A DNA stretch of 64,000 bases from Streptosporangium roseum DSM 43021 (GTDB taxonomy: Bacteria > Actinomycetota > Actinomycetes > Streptosporangiales > Streptosporangiaceae), in NCBI RefSeq assembly GCF_000024865.1, contig NC_013595.1, forward strand, positions 6,944,001 through 7,008,000, given 5' to 3'. Both the position numbers and the translations under genes were made by a program. The first letter of the stretch is position 1. Each line of letters opens with the position of its first letter. Shown in pieces: positions 49,546-57,147 of this stretch. The notes under the pieces are model-generated. The model ran no database searches. It was not told the DNA's origin and saw nothing but the letters and a program-made list of their open reading frames with translations.

Positions 49546-50340
49546 TCAGAAATAGGCGCCGGGTATGGCGGCGCCGAGAATGGGGCGGTGAAGGTGTTGT
49601 GGAGTGATCATGACGCCGGTGATGCGGGTGGCGAGTGTCAGGGCCGCCGGGATGGAGTTGTCGACGGAGTCGCCGGCGGCCGGATCGATGCCCAGCTCAT
49701 GGAGGTGACGATTGAGCCGGTCGGGATCCGCACCCTGCCTGTCTATGGGAAACCTCGGGTTGATGCCGGTGATGAGCCGGCCGTCGACGGCATAGGCGAC
49801 GTGGTGCTGGGCGTAGTCGTGCCGCTGCACTGTCACCACCTCCCCGCCGTCGCGAGACAGGTCGGACAGAGCCTGCCACTGCGCGCGCCAGCCGCAGTCC
49901 TCGATCGAGATGGTCCAATCCCCGATTCGCCTCACAGTGATGACCTCTGGCCCTTCCGGCAGAGAGTGGTCCTCGTCTGTGATCAGCCGAATGTCCTCGT
50001 CCGCGGCACCGAGTCGGCGGAGCACCTCGTGCTCGTCGAGCCCGCGGACGAAAGCGATCGTGTAGATGTCCCCGAGTCGGCTGTCCCCCTGCCACTCGTA
50101 ATCCTCCGGCGACGCGCCGGGGGTTCTCGCGGTGGCGTGGACCATCTCGAACTTTCTTGCCTGCTCGTAGACCTCGGGATGGGCGGCGAGGAAGGCATCG
50201 ATGATCTCCGGCGCGACCCGGCCACGCTCGCTGACGGAGTAGCCCTTCGCCTTCGCCCATGCGCGCATGCGGAGGGAGGTGTCACGGGAGAGCCCCTCGC
50301 GGTAGGTGACGCGGAGGGGGGTGAAGTCGGCATCGGACAT
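49546..50340 (-). CDS. Lsr2-type DNA-binding domain fused to DUF6461
   Basis: 264 residues. Residues about 18-55 (TSLRMRAWAKAKGYSVSERG, RVAPEIIDAFLAAHPEVYEQ) match the C-terminal AT-minor-groove-binding domain of Lsr2, which reads 'R-x-W-A-x-x-x-G-x-x-V-x-x-R-G-R-I-P'. Here the AT-hook-like RGR is kept (ERGRVAP). Residues about 85-250 fit DUF6461: IYTIAFVRGLDEHEVLRRLG, GDWTISIEDCGWRAQWQALS, and HVAYAVDGRLITGINPRFPI with ADPDRL. The Lsr2 oligomerisation domain is absent. It may recognise foreign AT-rich DNA or nucleoid sites; the DUF6461 role is unknown. The start is ATG 50340; the gene sits in a region of mobile debris and is divergent from the gene at 50456. Confidence 0.82.
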   Translation of the reverse strand: MSDADFTPLRVTYREGLSRDTSLRMRAWAKAKGYSVSERGRVAPEIIDAFLAAHPEVYEQARKFEMVHATARTPGASPEDYEWQGDSRLGDIYTIAFVRGLDEHEVLRRLGAADEDIRLITDEDHSLPEGPEVITVRRIGDWTISIEDCGWRAQWQALSDLSRDGGEVVTVQRHDYAQHHVAYAVDGRLITGINPRFPIDRQGADPDRLNRHLHELGIDPAAGDSVDNSIPAALTLATRITGVMITPQHLHRPILGAAIPGAYF

Positions 50341-50389
50341 GATCAGAAACTTACCGAACCATCAACGCCAGGCGTCGAGGGCGCGGGCC

Positions 50390-50449
50390 AACTGTCATCT
50401 TCGATCTCTCACTATCAAGTCAACTGTCAAGATCCGCGCCAAACTGTCA
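50390..50449. promoter_or_regulatory. three direct AACTGTCA repeats in divergent promoter
   Basis: AACTGTCA occurs at 50390, 50422 and 50442; the first and third copies extend to AACTGTCANNTTCGAT. Centres are 32 and 20 bp apart. They lie between the Lsr2-DUF6461 start and the gene at 50456, like operator or iteron-type sites. Confidence 0.55.
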
Positions 50450-50455
50450 GGTTCG

Positions 50456-51103
50456 ATGAGTCCAGACAACCGCCTGACCAGCCCTATTAGCCCTTTCCGG
50501 CTTACTTGGTCTGCCCCCCACGAGGGCCGGGCCTGGATCGCGCTCGGCTATGCCTCCTGGGGCCAGTACGCGGCCGCCGAGTTCGGGATCGGCCGCGCCC
50601 ACGCGTACCGGCGGATCGACATCGCCACCACCGCCGACCGGCTGCTGTCGATTGCCGCCACCGCGACCGGGCTGTCTCCCACGGGAGACAGCATCGCCCT
50701 GTCCGGCCGCGCGCTGCTCGACGTCCAAGACCAGGTCGAGCAGGTCGCCGCGGTGCTGGCCCACCTGGCCGCACAGGCCCAACGCGACGGCCGCGAGCTG
50801 GCCGAGGCTGACGTGGCCGAGCTGCTGCGTCGCGCGATCTCGCACGTCCGCACCCCGCCCCGACCACGGGCCGGCGATCCTCGGGTGCGTCAGGGCAGGG
50901 CCATGGTGGAGGAGCTGTACGCGGTGGCCGCCGAGGTCGGGCGGATGTGCCTGGAGATCGCCCCGGCGTACCTGCCGGAGGCCGATGCCTCCGACGTCCT
51001 GGCCCTCTTCGCCGACGAGATCTGCACGGACCTGGCCACGGTGCTGGCCTACCGCCGCTACGCCATCACCAGCGACCGGCGCTGCCTGGCCGGCACCCTG
51101 TGA
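50456..51103 (+). CDS. plasmid/ICE-type protein of unknown function
   Basis: 215 residues from ATG 50456 (the frame is open to 50306). Segments: EGRAWIALGYASWGQYAAAE then FGIGRAHAYRRIDIATTADR form a helix-turn-helix-like unit. This 'A-W-x-x-L-G-Y-x-S-W-x-x-Y-x-x-x-E-F-x-x-x-R-x-x-A-Y-R' pattern is frequent in hypothetical proteins of actinobacterial integrative elements. The C-terminal half is helical (EELYAVAAEVGRMCLEIAPA). The first 20 residues look unlike the family and may be a replaced 5' end. A DNA-binding or partition role is suggested only by the HTH pattern. Confidence 0.62.
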   Translation: MSPDNRLTSPISPFRLTWSAPHEGRAWIALGYASWGQYAAAEFGIGRAHAYRRIDIATTADRLLSIAATATGLSPTGDSIALSGRALLDVQDQVEQVAAVLAHLAAQAQRDGRELAEADVAELLRRAISHVRTPPRPRAGDPRVRQGRAMVEELYAVAAEVGRMCLEIAPAYLPEADASDVLALFADEICTDLATVLAYRRYAITSDRRCLAGTL

Positions 51104-51234
51104 CCTACTCTGCCCTTCGCCGTAAATCGGAGTTATCCACTAACTTGCACCGGGAAACGGACACGAAAAGCGATACGTCCGGGACGTTATACGGGCGCCG
51201 CCTTCCCCGGCGAACGGGGCAACAGGCCGCGCTC

Positions 51235-51435
51235 TCAGCGCCTGCGCTTACGCCGGTCGGCGTCGCGCTGCAGGTAGTCCACGCCACCCGGGTAGGCCGC
51301 GCCGAGGTCGACCAGCGCATCGAGCATCGCGTTGTAGAGCTTGGCGTGGTGCCAGTGCTGGCGGCCGAGCTCGCCTTCGCGCAGCTGAGCGGCGAGCTCG
51401 GCCAGAATGCCTCTCCCATCCTGTGGATCTGTCAC
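51235..51435 (-). CDS. small ICE-type protein (66 aa)
   Basis: 66 residues from GTG 51435: TDPQDGRGILAELAAQLREG, RQHWHHAKLYNAMLDALVDL, then GVDYLQRDADRRKRRR. Codon structure is good, there is a highly basic C-terminus, and no membrane part. I have seen similar short proteins in actinobacterial integrative elements, without function. The ribosome-binding site is weak. It is convergent with the gene at 50456 and close to a MITE-like element. Confidence 0.5.
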   Translation of the reverse strand: MTDPQDGRGILAELAAQLREGELGRQHWHHAKLYNAMLDALVDLGAAYPGGVDYLQRDADRRKRRR

Positions 51436-51581
51436 ATCGGACAGGAAGGTAGCGAGCACCCCCGACAATCCGTTGCGATGCGGGCACGGATCGTTATCGT
51501 TCCTCAAAAAACCGTCAGAACTGCGGTTGCCATCAATGGGTGCAGATGGGACGAGGCCCGCGCCCATGGCGCATAAATCGG

Positions 51582-51750
51582 TCAGTCGGCCAGGCAGGCG
51601 GACCAGGTCGATTCGCCGTAGACGGAGCGGCTCCAGGCGTCGCGGTCCCACCCGGTCACCATCCGGCCGGCCGGCGCCTTCACGGCGGCGGCCGCGACGG
51701 CCTGGTCGCGGGCCGTGATGCGGGGGCGGTGGTAACGGCGCAGGAAACAA
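51582..51750 (-). pseudogene. C-terminal fragment of an unidentified protein
   Basis: The minus-strand frame RYHRPRITARDQAVAAAAVK, APAGRMVTGWDRDAWSRSVY and ESTWSACLAD ends at a TGA (51582-51584). Codon bias is typical, but its 5' side runs into the MITE-like element starting at 51722, so only the last 50 or so codons remain. Family not recognised. Confidence 0.4.
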
Positions 51751-51857
51751 CGGATATGCAGGTCAGCGGCCCGTCTTCCAGGCTGTGCTCAAAGGCCCTT
51801 ACGGGGGCTCCGACCTGCATATCCGTCGAAAATTTCCCCAGTACTACCGGGACCCCC
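51722..51857. mobile_element. second MITE-like element with Tn3-type ends (136 bp)
   Basis: The inner arms are exact complements: CGGATATGCAGGTC (51751-51764) and GACCTGCATATCCG (51812-51825). Outer parts extend to GGGGG at 51722 and CCCCC at 51857, the right arm reading TCGAAAATTTCCCCAGTAC then TACCGGGACCCCC. The left outer arm is divergent. The right outermost base is also the first base (on the plus strand) of the stop codon of the leftward gene 51857-52780. Confidence 0.7.
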
Positions 51858-52780
51858 TACGAGTCGCCTTGCTTTTTTCTTTCCGTCCACAGCTCGTACG
51901 TACCGTCCCCCGGGAGCACCCAAATTTCCTCGTCGGGCCGGGTAATCGTCCGTAGCAGGGTCGCCTTGCCGGTCGCCCTCGACACCCGGTAGACAGCCAC
52001 CCCCGTCTTGGTCTTCGATCGGACGATCACGTGACCCGCCTGGTCGAAGTCGAGGTCTTCGATGTACTGCCCGCGCGGCAACCGCACGGTCACCGTGCCG
52101 GTCGCGCGGCCGGTACGCAGGTCGAGCAGGCGCAGCTTGCGGTACTTGCCGTACGTGCCGACAGGCGTCGCCGCCGTGACGTAGTCATTCGCCAACGCCC
52201 TCGGCGACAGCCGCGTCTTCAGCCGCATCCGGGCACGCAGCCCTCGGTCGAACACCGTCAACCGTTCCCCTACCAGCAGCAACCGCTTGCCGTCCGGGCT
52301 GAATCCGCGGAAGCCCCACTCATCCGTCTCTCCGCGAGGCCCCAATACCCTGCCTTTCCGCAGGTCCGCGAAGACTCCCAGCCCCGGCCCCGAGGTCCCC
52401 GTGACCACATAACTGCCGTCGTCCGACACCCACGGCCACTCCTCGCCGATCGTGTCCGCCGTGAACTGCCGTGACACGACCCTTTCCTTGCTGTTCAGAG
52501 TCCGCTCGACGAACCGCCCGTCCGATTTCCGGAAGTAAAGAAAATGCCGCCCATCCCCACTGACCAGGAACGGCGCCCGGGCGCCGGCATTGACCGCGTT
52601 CTCAGGCGCCTTGGCGAGCGCCTCCGGCACCTCCACCACGTCTCCGTTGGTGAGCACCGGTTCCCAGGTCTGTGTCAGCTGCGCGTACGCGATCGTGACC
52701 GGCGTGGCAGCCGCCGCAGGCTGTCCGATCAGTGTTACGGCGGCGAGGAGGAATGTCGCGAGAGCTGCACGAAACCTCAT
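51857..52780 (-). CDS. secreted beta-propeller-like protein of unknown function
   Basis: 307 residues. Signal peptide RAALATFLLAAVTLIGQPAAA with cleavage near AAA-T. The mature part has repeated strand-rich units ending in D-G-x-x-hydrophobic turns: SGDGRHFLYFRKSDG, VSDDGSYVVTGTSGPG, FSPDGKRLLLVGERLTVFDR and IWVLPGDGTYELW, as in TolB/WD40-type propellers. I do not recognise a named family. The stop codon TAG falls on the very edge of a Tn3-type terminal repeat (51857), so the natural C-terminus may have been altered by the insertion. ATG 52780. Confidence 0.72.
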   Translation of the reverse strand: MRFRAALATFLLAAVTLIGQPAAAATPVTIAYAQLTQTWEPVLTNGDVVEVPEALAKAPENAVNAGARAPFLVSGDGRHFLYFRKSDGRFVERTLNSKERVVSRQFTADTIGEEWPWVSDDGSYVVTGTSGPGLGVFADLRKGRVLGPRGETDEWGFRGFSPDGKRLLLVGERLTVFDRGLRARMRLKTRLSPRALANDYVTAATPVGTYGKYRKLRLLDLRTGRATGTVTVRLPRGQYIEDLDFDQAGHVIVRSKTKTGVAVYRVSRATGKATLLRTITRPDEEIWVLPGDGTYELWTERKKQGDS

Positions 52781-52882
52781 GCTTCATGAGATGCCAGAAG
52801 TCATCAGAGTGTTGCCGGTTTCTTTGGCCCGGTGCCGGGGTCGGCGTCACAGGGCGCAAAGACATCCCAGGTGCTTAGGGTG

Positions 52883-53013
52883 TCAAGCGGTGAGTGGTTT
52901 GGTGTGATGTGACCAGGCGGTTGCTTCGTCGTAGAGCGTGCTGGTCTTCAGGCATCCGTGCAGGATGCCGACGAGGCGGTTGGCCACCTGGCGGCTGTTC
53001 AGGCCCGAGTCTG
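52883..53013 (-). pseudogene. IS110-family transposase, C-terminal fragment
   Basis: Minus strand: SRQVANRLVGILHGCLKTST then LYDEATAWSHHTKPLTA, stop. This is the conserved end of IS110/IS1111-type transposases (...ANRxVGILHGCLKT..YDE..AW.H). The DEDD and serine domains are missing. A short relic; its 5' joint is near 53013. Confidence 0.75.
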
Positions 53014-53068
53014 CCGGAGCGGCTGAACTCGTTAGGAGTGATTAGTAGCTCTGTGTAATCGCGTATCA

Positions 53069-53096
53069 GTGTCGGCAGACCCTCGTCTGTCGACAC
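53069..53096. repeat. 12-bp inverted repeat (one mismatch)
   Basis: GTGTCGGCAGAC (53069-53080) against GTCTGTCGACAC (53085-53096) with a 4-nt loop. It could be an IS110-end structure or an old terminator. Confidence 0.5.
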
Positions 53097-53318
53097 TCCA
53101 CCGGGAAACTACGAGGTCGCAGGTGGTGAGCGTCGAGAACTCGTGCCGAGAATCAACGTTGGCAAACGGGTCGGTGAGCGGATTTCGACAGGCATCGGCG
53201 CGCTGTCCTGACCTGGGGATACGCCCTTACTTTGCGGCCTATGACACCGACCCGAGCGGAGGGCCGTGAAGGAGGTCTTCACCCAGACCGCCGCTGGCAA
53301 TGAGCTGTTCGCCGAGCA

Positions 53319-53342
53319 GGGGTTCCGGTAGTAATCGCGGAA
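53319..53342 (+). repeat. orphan Tn3-type terminal end
   Basis: TCCGGTAGTAATCGCGGAA is identical over 19 nt to the outer right end of the MITE at 49471 (read inverted), preceded by GGGGT instead of GGGG. In this copy the sequence is followed by CCCC, giving a perfect GGGGTTCCG/CGGAACCCC hairpin (53319-53346). Confidence 0.6.
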
Positions 53343-53412
53343 CCCCCGCTGGGCGGGCACGGCCTCCGCCCGGCACCACGCGGGGCCGGGCGGAGGCTCT
53401 CCGGGAGTGGGG

Positions 53413-53497
53413 CTCCGGAGGTGGAGGTCCTCCGGAGGTGGAGGTCCTCCGGAGGTGGAGGTCCTCCGGGGGTGGAGGTCCTCCGGGGGTGGAGGGC
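53413..53497. repeat. 17-bp tandem array, five copies
   Basis: Unit CGGAGGTGGAGGTCCTC; the CC anchor recurs at 53415, 53432, 53449, 53466 and 53483 (period 17). The last units have CGGGGG in place of CGGAGG. Each unit contains the palindrome GGAGG-T-CCTCC. It lies just beyond the 3' end of the leftward GT39 gene and could act as terminator. Confidence 0.8.
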
Positions 53498-53515
53498 CCT
53501 GTGGCCGGGGCGGGG

Positions 53516-55786
53516 TCAGCCGCAGCGGTAGAGGGATTGGCTGCCCTCGGCGCCGCCGTACTCGGCGGGGGCGACGACGGTGCAGTTGGCCCGCACCCAG
53601 GCGTTCACCTCGGAGCCGCCGCCGGCGCCGGGGCCGCCCCGGTCGCCGCCCGGCATCAGATACCTGAGCTGCCCGGAGGAGACGAGTTCCTTGAGCCGGT
53701 CCACGGTCATGGCGGGGTCGCCGCCGGTGAAGCCGCCCATGGCGATGACGGGCAGGCGGGTGGAGAGGATGAGCGACGAGGCGCTCTGCGCGCTGCTCAC
53801 CGCCACCAGCCAGGTCGCGCCGCCCTGGTTCCTGCGCAGATACTCGGTCGTCTTCTGGTCCACGGCCCCGCCGGGACCGCCCCGCATCATCCCGCCGGGC
53901 ATCCCCTCCGGCCCGTACCGCCCGGTGCCGCCGGGCGAGCCCGCCTCACGGCCGCCGCCGGGGAGACCCTCCGGGAGGTCGCCCGGACCTCCGCCGGGGA
54001 GGTCCGCCGGGCCTCCTTCGGAGAGCCTGCCCGGGAAGCCGCCCCGCATCCCGCCGGGACCTCGCATGCCGCCGAAGCCGCCGCTGCCAGCGGGCCCCGC
54101 GGTGGGGTTGGTGCCGTTGACGGCCGAGCCGAGCGGGGTCAGGGCGTAGGCGGCGGGACCGGCGAGGCCCGCGACCAGCCCGGCGATCAGGGCGACCACC
54201 GCGATCCGCTGCCCGAGGCGCCGGCCGAGCCGGGCCAGGACCAGCCCGGCCACCGCGGCCACCGTCACCGCGGCCACCGTCCAGGCCAGCCAGGGCACGA
54301 AGTCCGGGGTACGGCGGAGCACCACGAAGGCCCACGCGCCGGTGACCGCGATGCCGGCCGGCAGCGTCCACGACCACGCCCCGGCCCGCCGGTAGGCCTG
54401 CCACGACAGCACCCCGCCGAGACCGGTCAGGGCGGCGACGGCCGGCGCCATGGCGGTGGAGTAGTAGGGGTGGAAGGTGCCGCTGGAGAAGCTGAACACC
54501 ACGTAGTGGACCGCGAGCCAGCCGCCCCACAGCAGCAGGGCGACGCGGGTGCCGCGCGGGGAACCGCGGCCGGCCAGGACCAGCCCGGCGGCCAGGGCGA
54601 TCACGGCGAAGGGCAGCAGCCAGGAGATCTGCCCGGCCATGACGTCGTTGAACAGGCGCCCGGCTCCGGACTCGCCGCCGAAACCGCCCCCTCCCCCGCC
54701 GAAGCCGCCGCGCCCGCCGCCACCGAAGATCCGGCCGAGGCCGTTGTAGCCGATGACCAGGTCCCAGACGGAGTTGTCGGTGCTGCCGCCGATGTAGGGG
54801 CGGCCGGCGGCGGGCCACAGGTCCACGATCACCATCCACCAGGCGCTGGAGGCCACCAGCGCGACGCCCGCCGCGAGCAGGCGGCCCAGCCGGCGGAGCA
54901 CCGTGCCGGGGGCCATGGCCAGGTAGAGCGGGGCGAAGGTCGGGAGCACCAGGTAGGCCTGGAGCATCTTGGTGTTGAAGGCCAGGCCGACGAGGACGGC
55001 CGACAGGACGAGCGTGCGCGTCCGGCCGGTGCGGATCGCCTCCTGGCAGAACCAGGCGGCCAGGACCAGGAGCAGGACGAGGACGGTGTCGGGGTTGTTG
55101 TCCCGGTTGATCGCGACCGTGATCGGGGTCAGCGTCATCACCAGGGCCGCGAGCAGCCCCGCGGCATGGCCCGGCGTGCCGGGCAGCGCCCGCCGTACGG
55201 CCGAGTGGACCACGGCGACGGCGGCGACGCCCGCGAGTGCCTGGGGCAGGAGCATGCTCCACGTCCCGAACCCGAAGATCCTGGCCGGCAGCCCCATCAC
55301 CCACAGCGCGAGCGGGGGCTTGTCCACGGTGATGAACGATCCGGCGTCCAGGGCGCCGAAGAAGAAGGCCTTCCAGCTCTGGGTGCCCGACAGGATCGCG
55401 GCGGAGTAGTAGTCGTTGGCGTAGCCGTTGCGCCCGAGGGCCCACAGGTGGAGGACCGCGGCCAGGGCGAGCACCCCCCACAGGCCGGGCCGCGCCCAGC
55501 GCGGGTCGCCGGGTGCGCCGAGGACCGCCCGCCGTACGGCGGCGCCGGACCCCGCCGTAGGGCTCTTCGCCGCGCCTGCGCCGTCGTCGGAGGAGATCCC
55601 GTGGCGGGGGGCCGCGGCAGGGCCGCCCGGGGGCATCGGGCCGGCGGCGGGCCCGGGTCCCTGACCGGAGACGGCGGCACCGGCGGGCACAGACCCCTGA
55701 CCGGAGACGGCGGCACCGGCGGGCACGGACCCCTGACCGAAGACGGCGGGGGAGGAAACGGATGGGCCGGGGGTACGGGAGGTCAT
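53516..55786 (-). CDS. GT39/ArnT-like membrane glycosyltransferase
   Basis: 756 residues from ATG 55786, which overlaps the GT2 stop (ATGA). It transfers sugars from polyprenyl-phosphate donors outside the membrane. After a low-complexity N-terminus with 12-residue repeats (VPAGAAVSGQGS), membrane helices start at about residue 100 (WGVLALAAVLHLWAL). The first loop carries GRNGYANDYYSAA and DKPPLALWVMG, the catalytic Asp/Glu region of PMT_2 proteins. About ten more helices follow, plus a Gly-rich external loop (GGGGRGGFGGGG). A large C-terminal Gly/Pro-rich segment is followed by an extracellular domain ending SQSLYRCG. The upstream GT2-GtrA enzyme probably makes or flips the lipid-linked sugar. 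Confidence 0.92.
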   Translation of the reverse strand: MTSRTPGPSVSSPAVFGQGSVPAGAAVSGQGSVPAGAAVSGQGPGPAAGPMPPGGPAAAPRHGISSDDGAGAAKSPTAGSGAAVRRAVLGAPGDPRWARPGLWGVLALAAVLHLWALGRNGYANDYYSAAILSGTQSWKAFFFGALDAGSFITVDKPPLALWVMGLPARIFGFGTWSMLLPQALAGVAAVAVVHSAVRRALPGTPGHAAGLLAALVMTLTPITVAINRDNNPDTVLVLLLVLAAWFCQEAIRTGRTRTLVLSAVLVGLAFNTKMLQAYLVLPTFAPLYLAMAPGTVLRRLGRLLAAGVALVASSAWWMVIVDLWPAAGRPYIGGSTDNSVWDLVIGYNGLGRIFGGGGRGGFGGGGGGFGGESGAGRLFNDVMAGQISWLLPFAVIALAAGLVLAGRGSPRGTRVALLLWGGWLAVHYVVFSFSSGTFHPYYSTAMAPAVAALTGLGGVLSWQAYRRAGAWSWTLPAGIAVTGAWAFVVLRRTPDFVPWLAWTVAAVTVAAVAGLVLARLGRRLGQRIAVVALIAGLVAGLAGPAAYALTPLGSAVNGTNPTAGPAGSGGFGGMRGPGGMRGGFPGRLSEGGPADLPGGGPGDLPEGLPGGGREAGSPGGTGRYGPEGMPGGMMRGGPGGAVDQKTTEYLRRNQGGATWLVAVSSAQSASSLILSTRLPVIAMGGFTGGDPAMTVDRLKELVSSGQLRYLMPGGDRGGPGAGGGSEVNAWVRANCTVVAPAEYGGAEGSQSLYRCG
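55658..55740 (-). repeat. 36-bp tandem repeat within GT39 gene
   Basis: The block beginning CCCTGACCGGAGACGG recurs at 55658, 55694 and (partly) 55730, an exact 36-bp period encoding the 12-residue unit VPAGAAVSGQGS in the cytoplasmic N-terminal tail. Such in-frame repeats can vary in copy number between strains. Confidence 0.75.
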
Positions 55787-56991
55787 CGGGCGCCTTCCTT
55801 CGCGCGGCGGGGGTTGAAGACCCAGACGCGGAGCAGGAGGAAGCGGACCAGCGTGGCCAGGGCGTTGGCGGCGACGACCGCGGCGATCTCGACGGCGGTG
55901 GAGGCCCCGGGGGCGAGGTAGCCGAGCAGGGCCAGGCCACCGGTGCTGAGCAGGAGGCCGATGAGGAAGGCCAGGCCGCCTTCGAGCTGGTGGCGCAGGG
56001 CTCCGGCGCGGCCGGTGACGCCGAAGGTGAAGCGACGGTTGGCGGCGGTGTTGGCCACGGCGGTGATGAGCAGGGCCAGGCCGTTGGCGACCACGGCGGG
56101 CACCACCAGCCGCAGGGTGACGAACAGGGCCAGGTGCGCCAGGGTGCTGATCACGCCGATGACGGCGAAGCTGGGGAGCTGCCGGGCCATGCCGGTGGGC
56201 AGCCGGGCCTTCTGGACACGTGGCGGCACCGGGATCCGGGCCGCGCCCGACAGGGTCTTCCGCGCCACCCTGGCCATCCCCCGCAGGTCGTCCATGGACG
56301 TCCTGACGATGTCCACCCGGCTGTCGGGGTCGTCCACCCAGTCGACCGGCACCTCGTGGATGCGCAGGCCGTGCCGCTCGGCGAGGAGCAGCAGCTCGGT
56401 GTCGAAGAACCACTCCTCGTCCTCGACCGCGGGGAGCAGCGCCTGGACGATCTCGGTCCGGGCGGCCTTGAAGCCGCACTGGGCGTCGGAGAAGCCGGCG
56501 CCCATCGCCGAGCGCAGCAGCAGGTTGTAGGACCGCGAGATGAGCTCCCGTTTCGGCCCGCGGACCACGTTGGCGCCCCTGGACAGCCGGGTGCCGATGG
56601 CCAGGTCGCTGTGGCCCGACAGCAGCGGGGCCACCAGCGGCAGGAAGGCGTCCAGATCGGTGGACAGGTCCACGTCCATGTAGCTGACCACGTCGGCGTC
56701 GCTCTCGGACCAGACGCGGCGCAGCGCCCGTCCCCGCCCCTTGGCGTCCAGGTGGACGGCGCGCACGTGGGACAGCTCACGGCCGAGGTCCGTGGCGATC
56801 TGCCAGGTGGCGTCGGTGCTGGCGTTGTCGGCGATCGTGATGCGGAAGCCGTAGGGGAAGGTGCCGGCGAGGTAGGCGTGGAGGCGGCGGACGCTCTCGG
56901 CGAGCACCCGCTGCTCGTTGTACACGGGGACCACGATCTCGACCAGCCGGGTGCGTGGCGGTGCCGTCAACTGCTTCACGCTTCCCCCCAT
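55783..56991 (-). CDS. GT2 glycosyltransferase fused to GtrA-like membrane domain
   Basis: 402 residues. The N-terminal GT-A domain is dolichol-phosphate-mannose-synthase-like: VEIVVPVYNEQRVLAESVRR, ITIADNASTDATWQIA, SYMDVDLSTDLDAFLPLVAP with the metal-binding DxD-type DVD, and SDAQCGFKAARTEIVQ. After about residue 270 comes a GtrA-type four-helix membrane domain (PSFAVIGVISTLAHLALFVT ... NTAANRRFTFGV). It probably makes polyprenyl-phosphate sugar and flips it, for use by the GT39 protein encoded next with a 4-bp overlap. GTG/ATG start at 56991. The two-component genes lie just upstream on the same strand. Confidence 0.93.
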   Translation of the reverse strand: MGGSVKQLTAPPRTRLVEIVVPVYNEQRVLAESVRRLHAYLAGTFPYGFRITIADNASTDATWQIATDLGRELSHVRAVHLDAKGRGRALRRVWSESDADVVSYMDVDLSTDLDAFLPLVAPLLSGHSDLAIGTRLSRGANVVRGPKRELISRSYNLLLRSAMGAGFSDAQCGFKAARTEIVQALLPAVEDEEWFFDTELLLLAERHGLRIHEVPVDWVDDPDSRVDIVRTSMDDLRGMARVARKTLSGAARIPVPPRVQKARLPTGMARQLPSFAVIGVISTLAHLALFVTLRLVVPAVVANGLALLITAVANTAANRRFTFGVTGRAGALRHQLEGGLAFLIGLLLSTGGLALLGYLAPGASTAVEIAAVVAANALATLVRFLLLRVWVFNPRRAKEGAR

Positions 56992-57045
56992 GAGTGACGA
57001 CTCGGATGTCTCATGCCCTCAGGCTCGCCGGGGGATCTTGAGTGA

Positions 57046-57079
57046 ACCTGAGGCGATCGTTAACGGCAGGTGAGAAACC
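57046..57079. promoter_or_regulatory. candidate response-regulator boxes upstream of GT2 gene
   Basis: ACCTGAG (57046-57052) and AGGTGAG (57068-57074) lie 22 bp apart (two helical turns), about 55-85 bp before the GT2 start. The minus-strand sequence GGTTTCTCAC (57079-57070) resembles GGTTCTCAC found at 59283-59275 just upstream of the response regulator gene itself. Confidence 0.45.
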
Positions 57080-57147
57080 GAAGAGCCTCCAGGATGGCTG
57101 GAAGCTCATAGGAATGACTAGTTATAGGGGAATTTCGGGTGATCTTC

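Larger units (their letters stand above)
52781..53515. other. mobile-element debris and minisatellite, no intact gene
   Basis: It contains the IS110 fragment (52883-53013), a hairpin (53069-53096), an orphan terminal-repeat end (53319-53342) and a 17-bp array (53413-53497). A short frame ending FTQTAAGNELFAEQGFR at about 53334 has an upstream GGAGG but is too short to identify. Confidence 0.55.

Noticed and set aside
53413..53497. CRISPR-like array
   Set aside because: Five 17-bp repeats are directly contiguous with no spacers and no cas genes are nearby; it is a minisatellite.
53300..55921. 873-codon plus-strand open frame
   Set aside because: Gly/Arg/Pro/His-rich shadow of the GT39 gene; no ribosome-binding site or domain.
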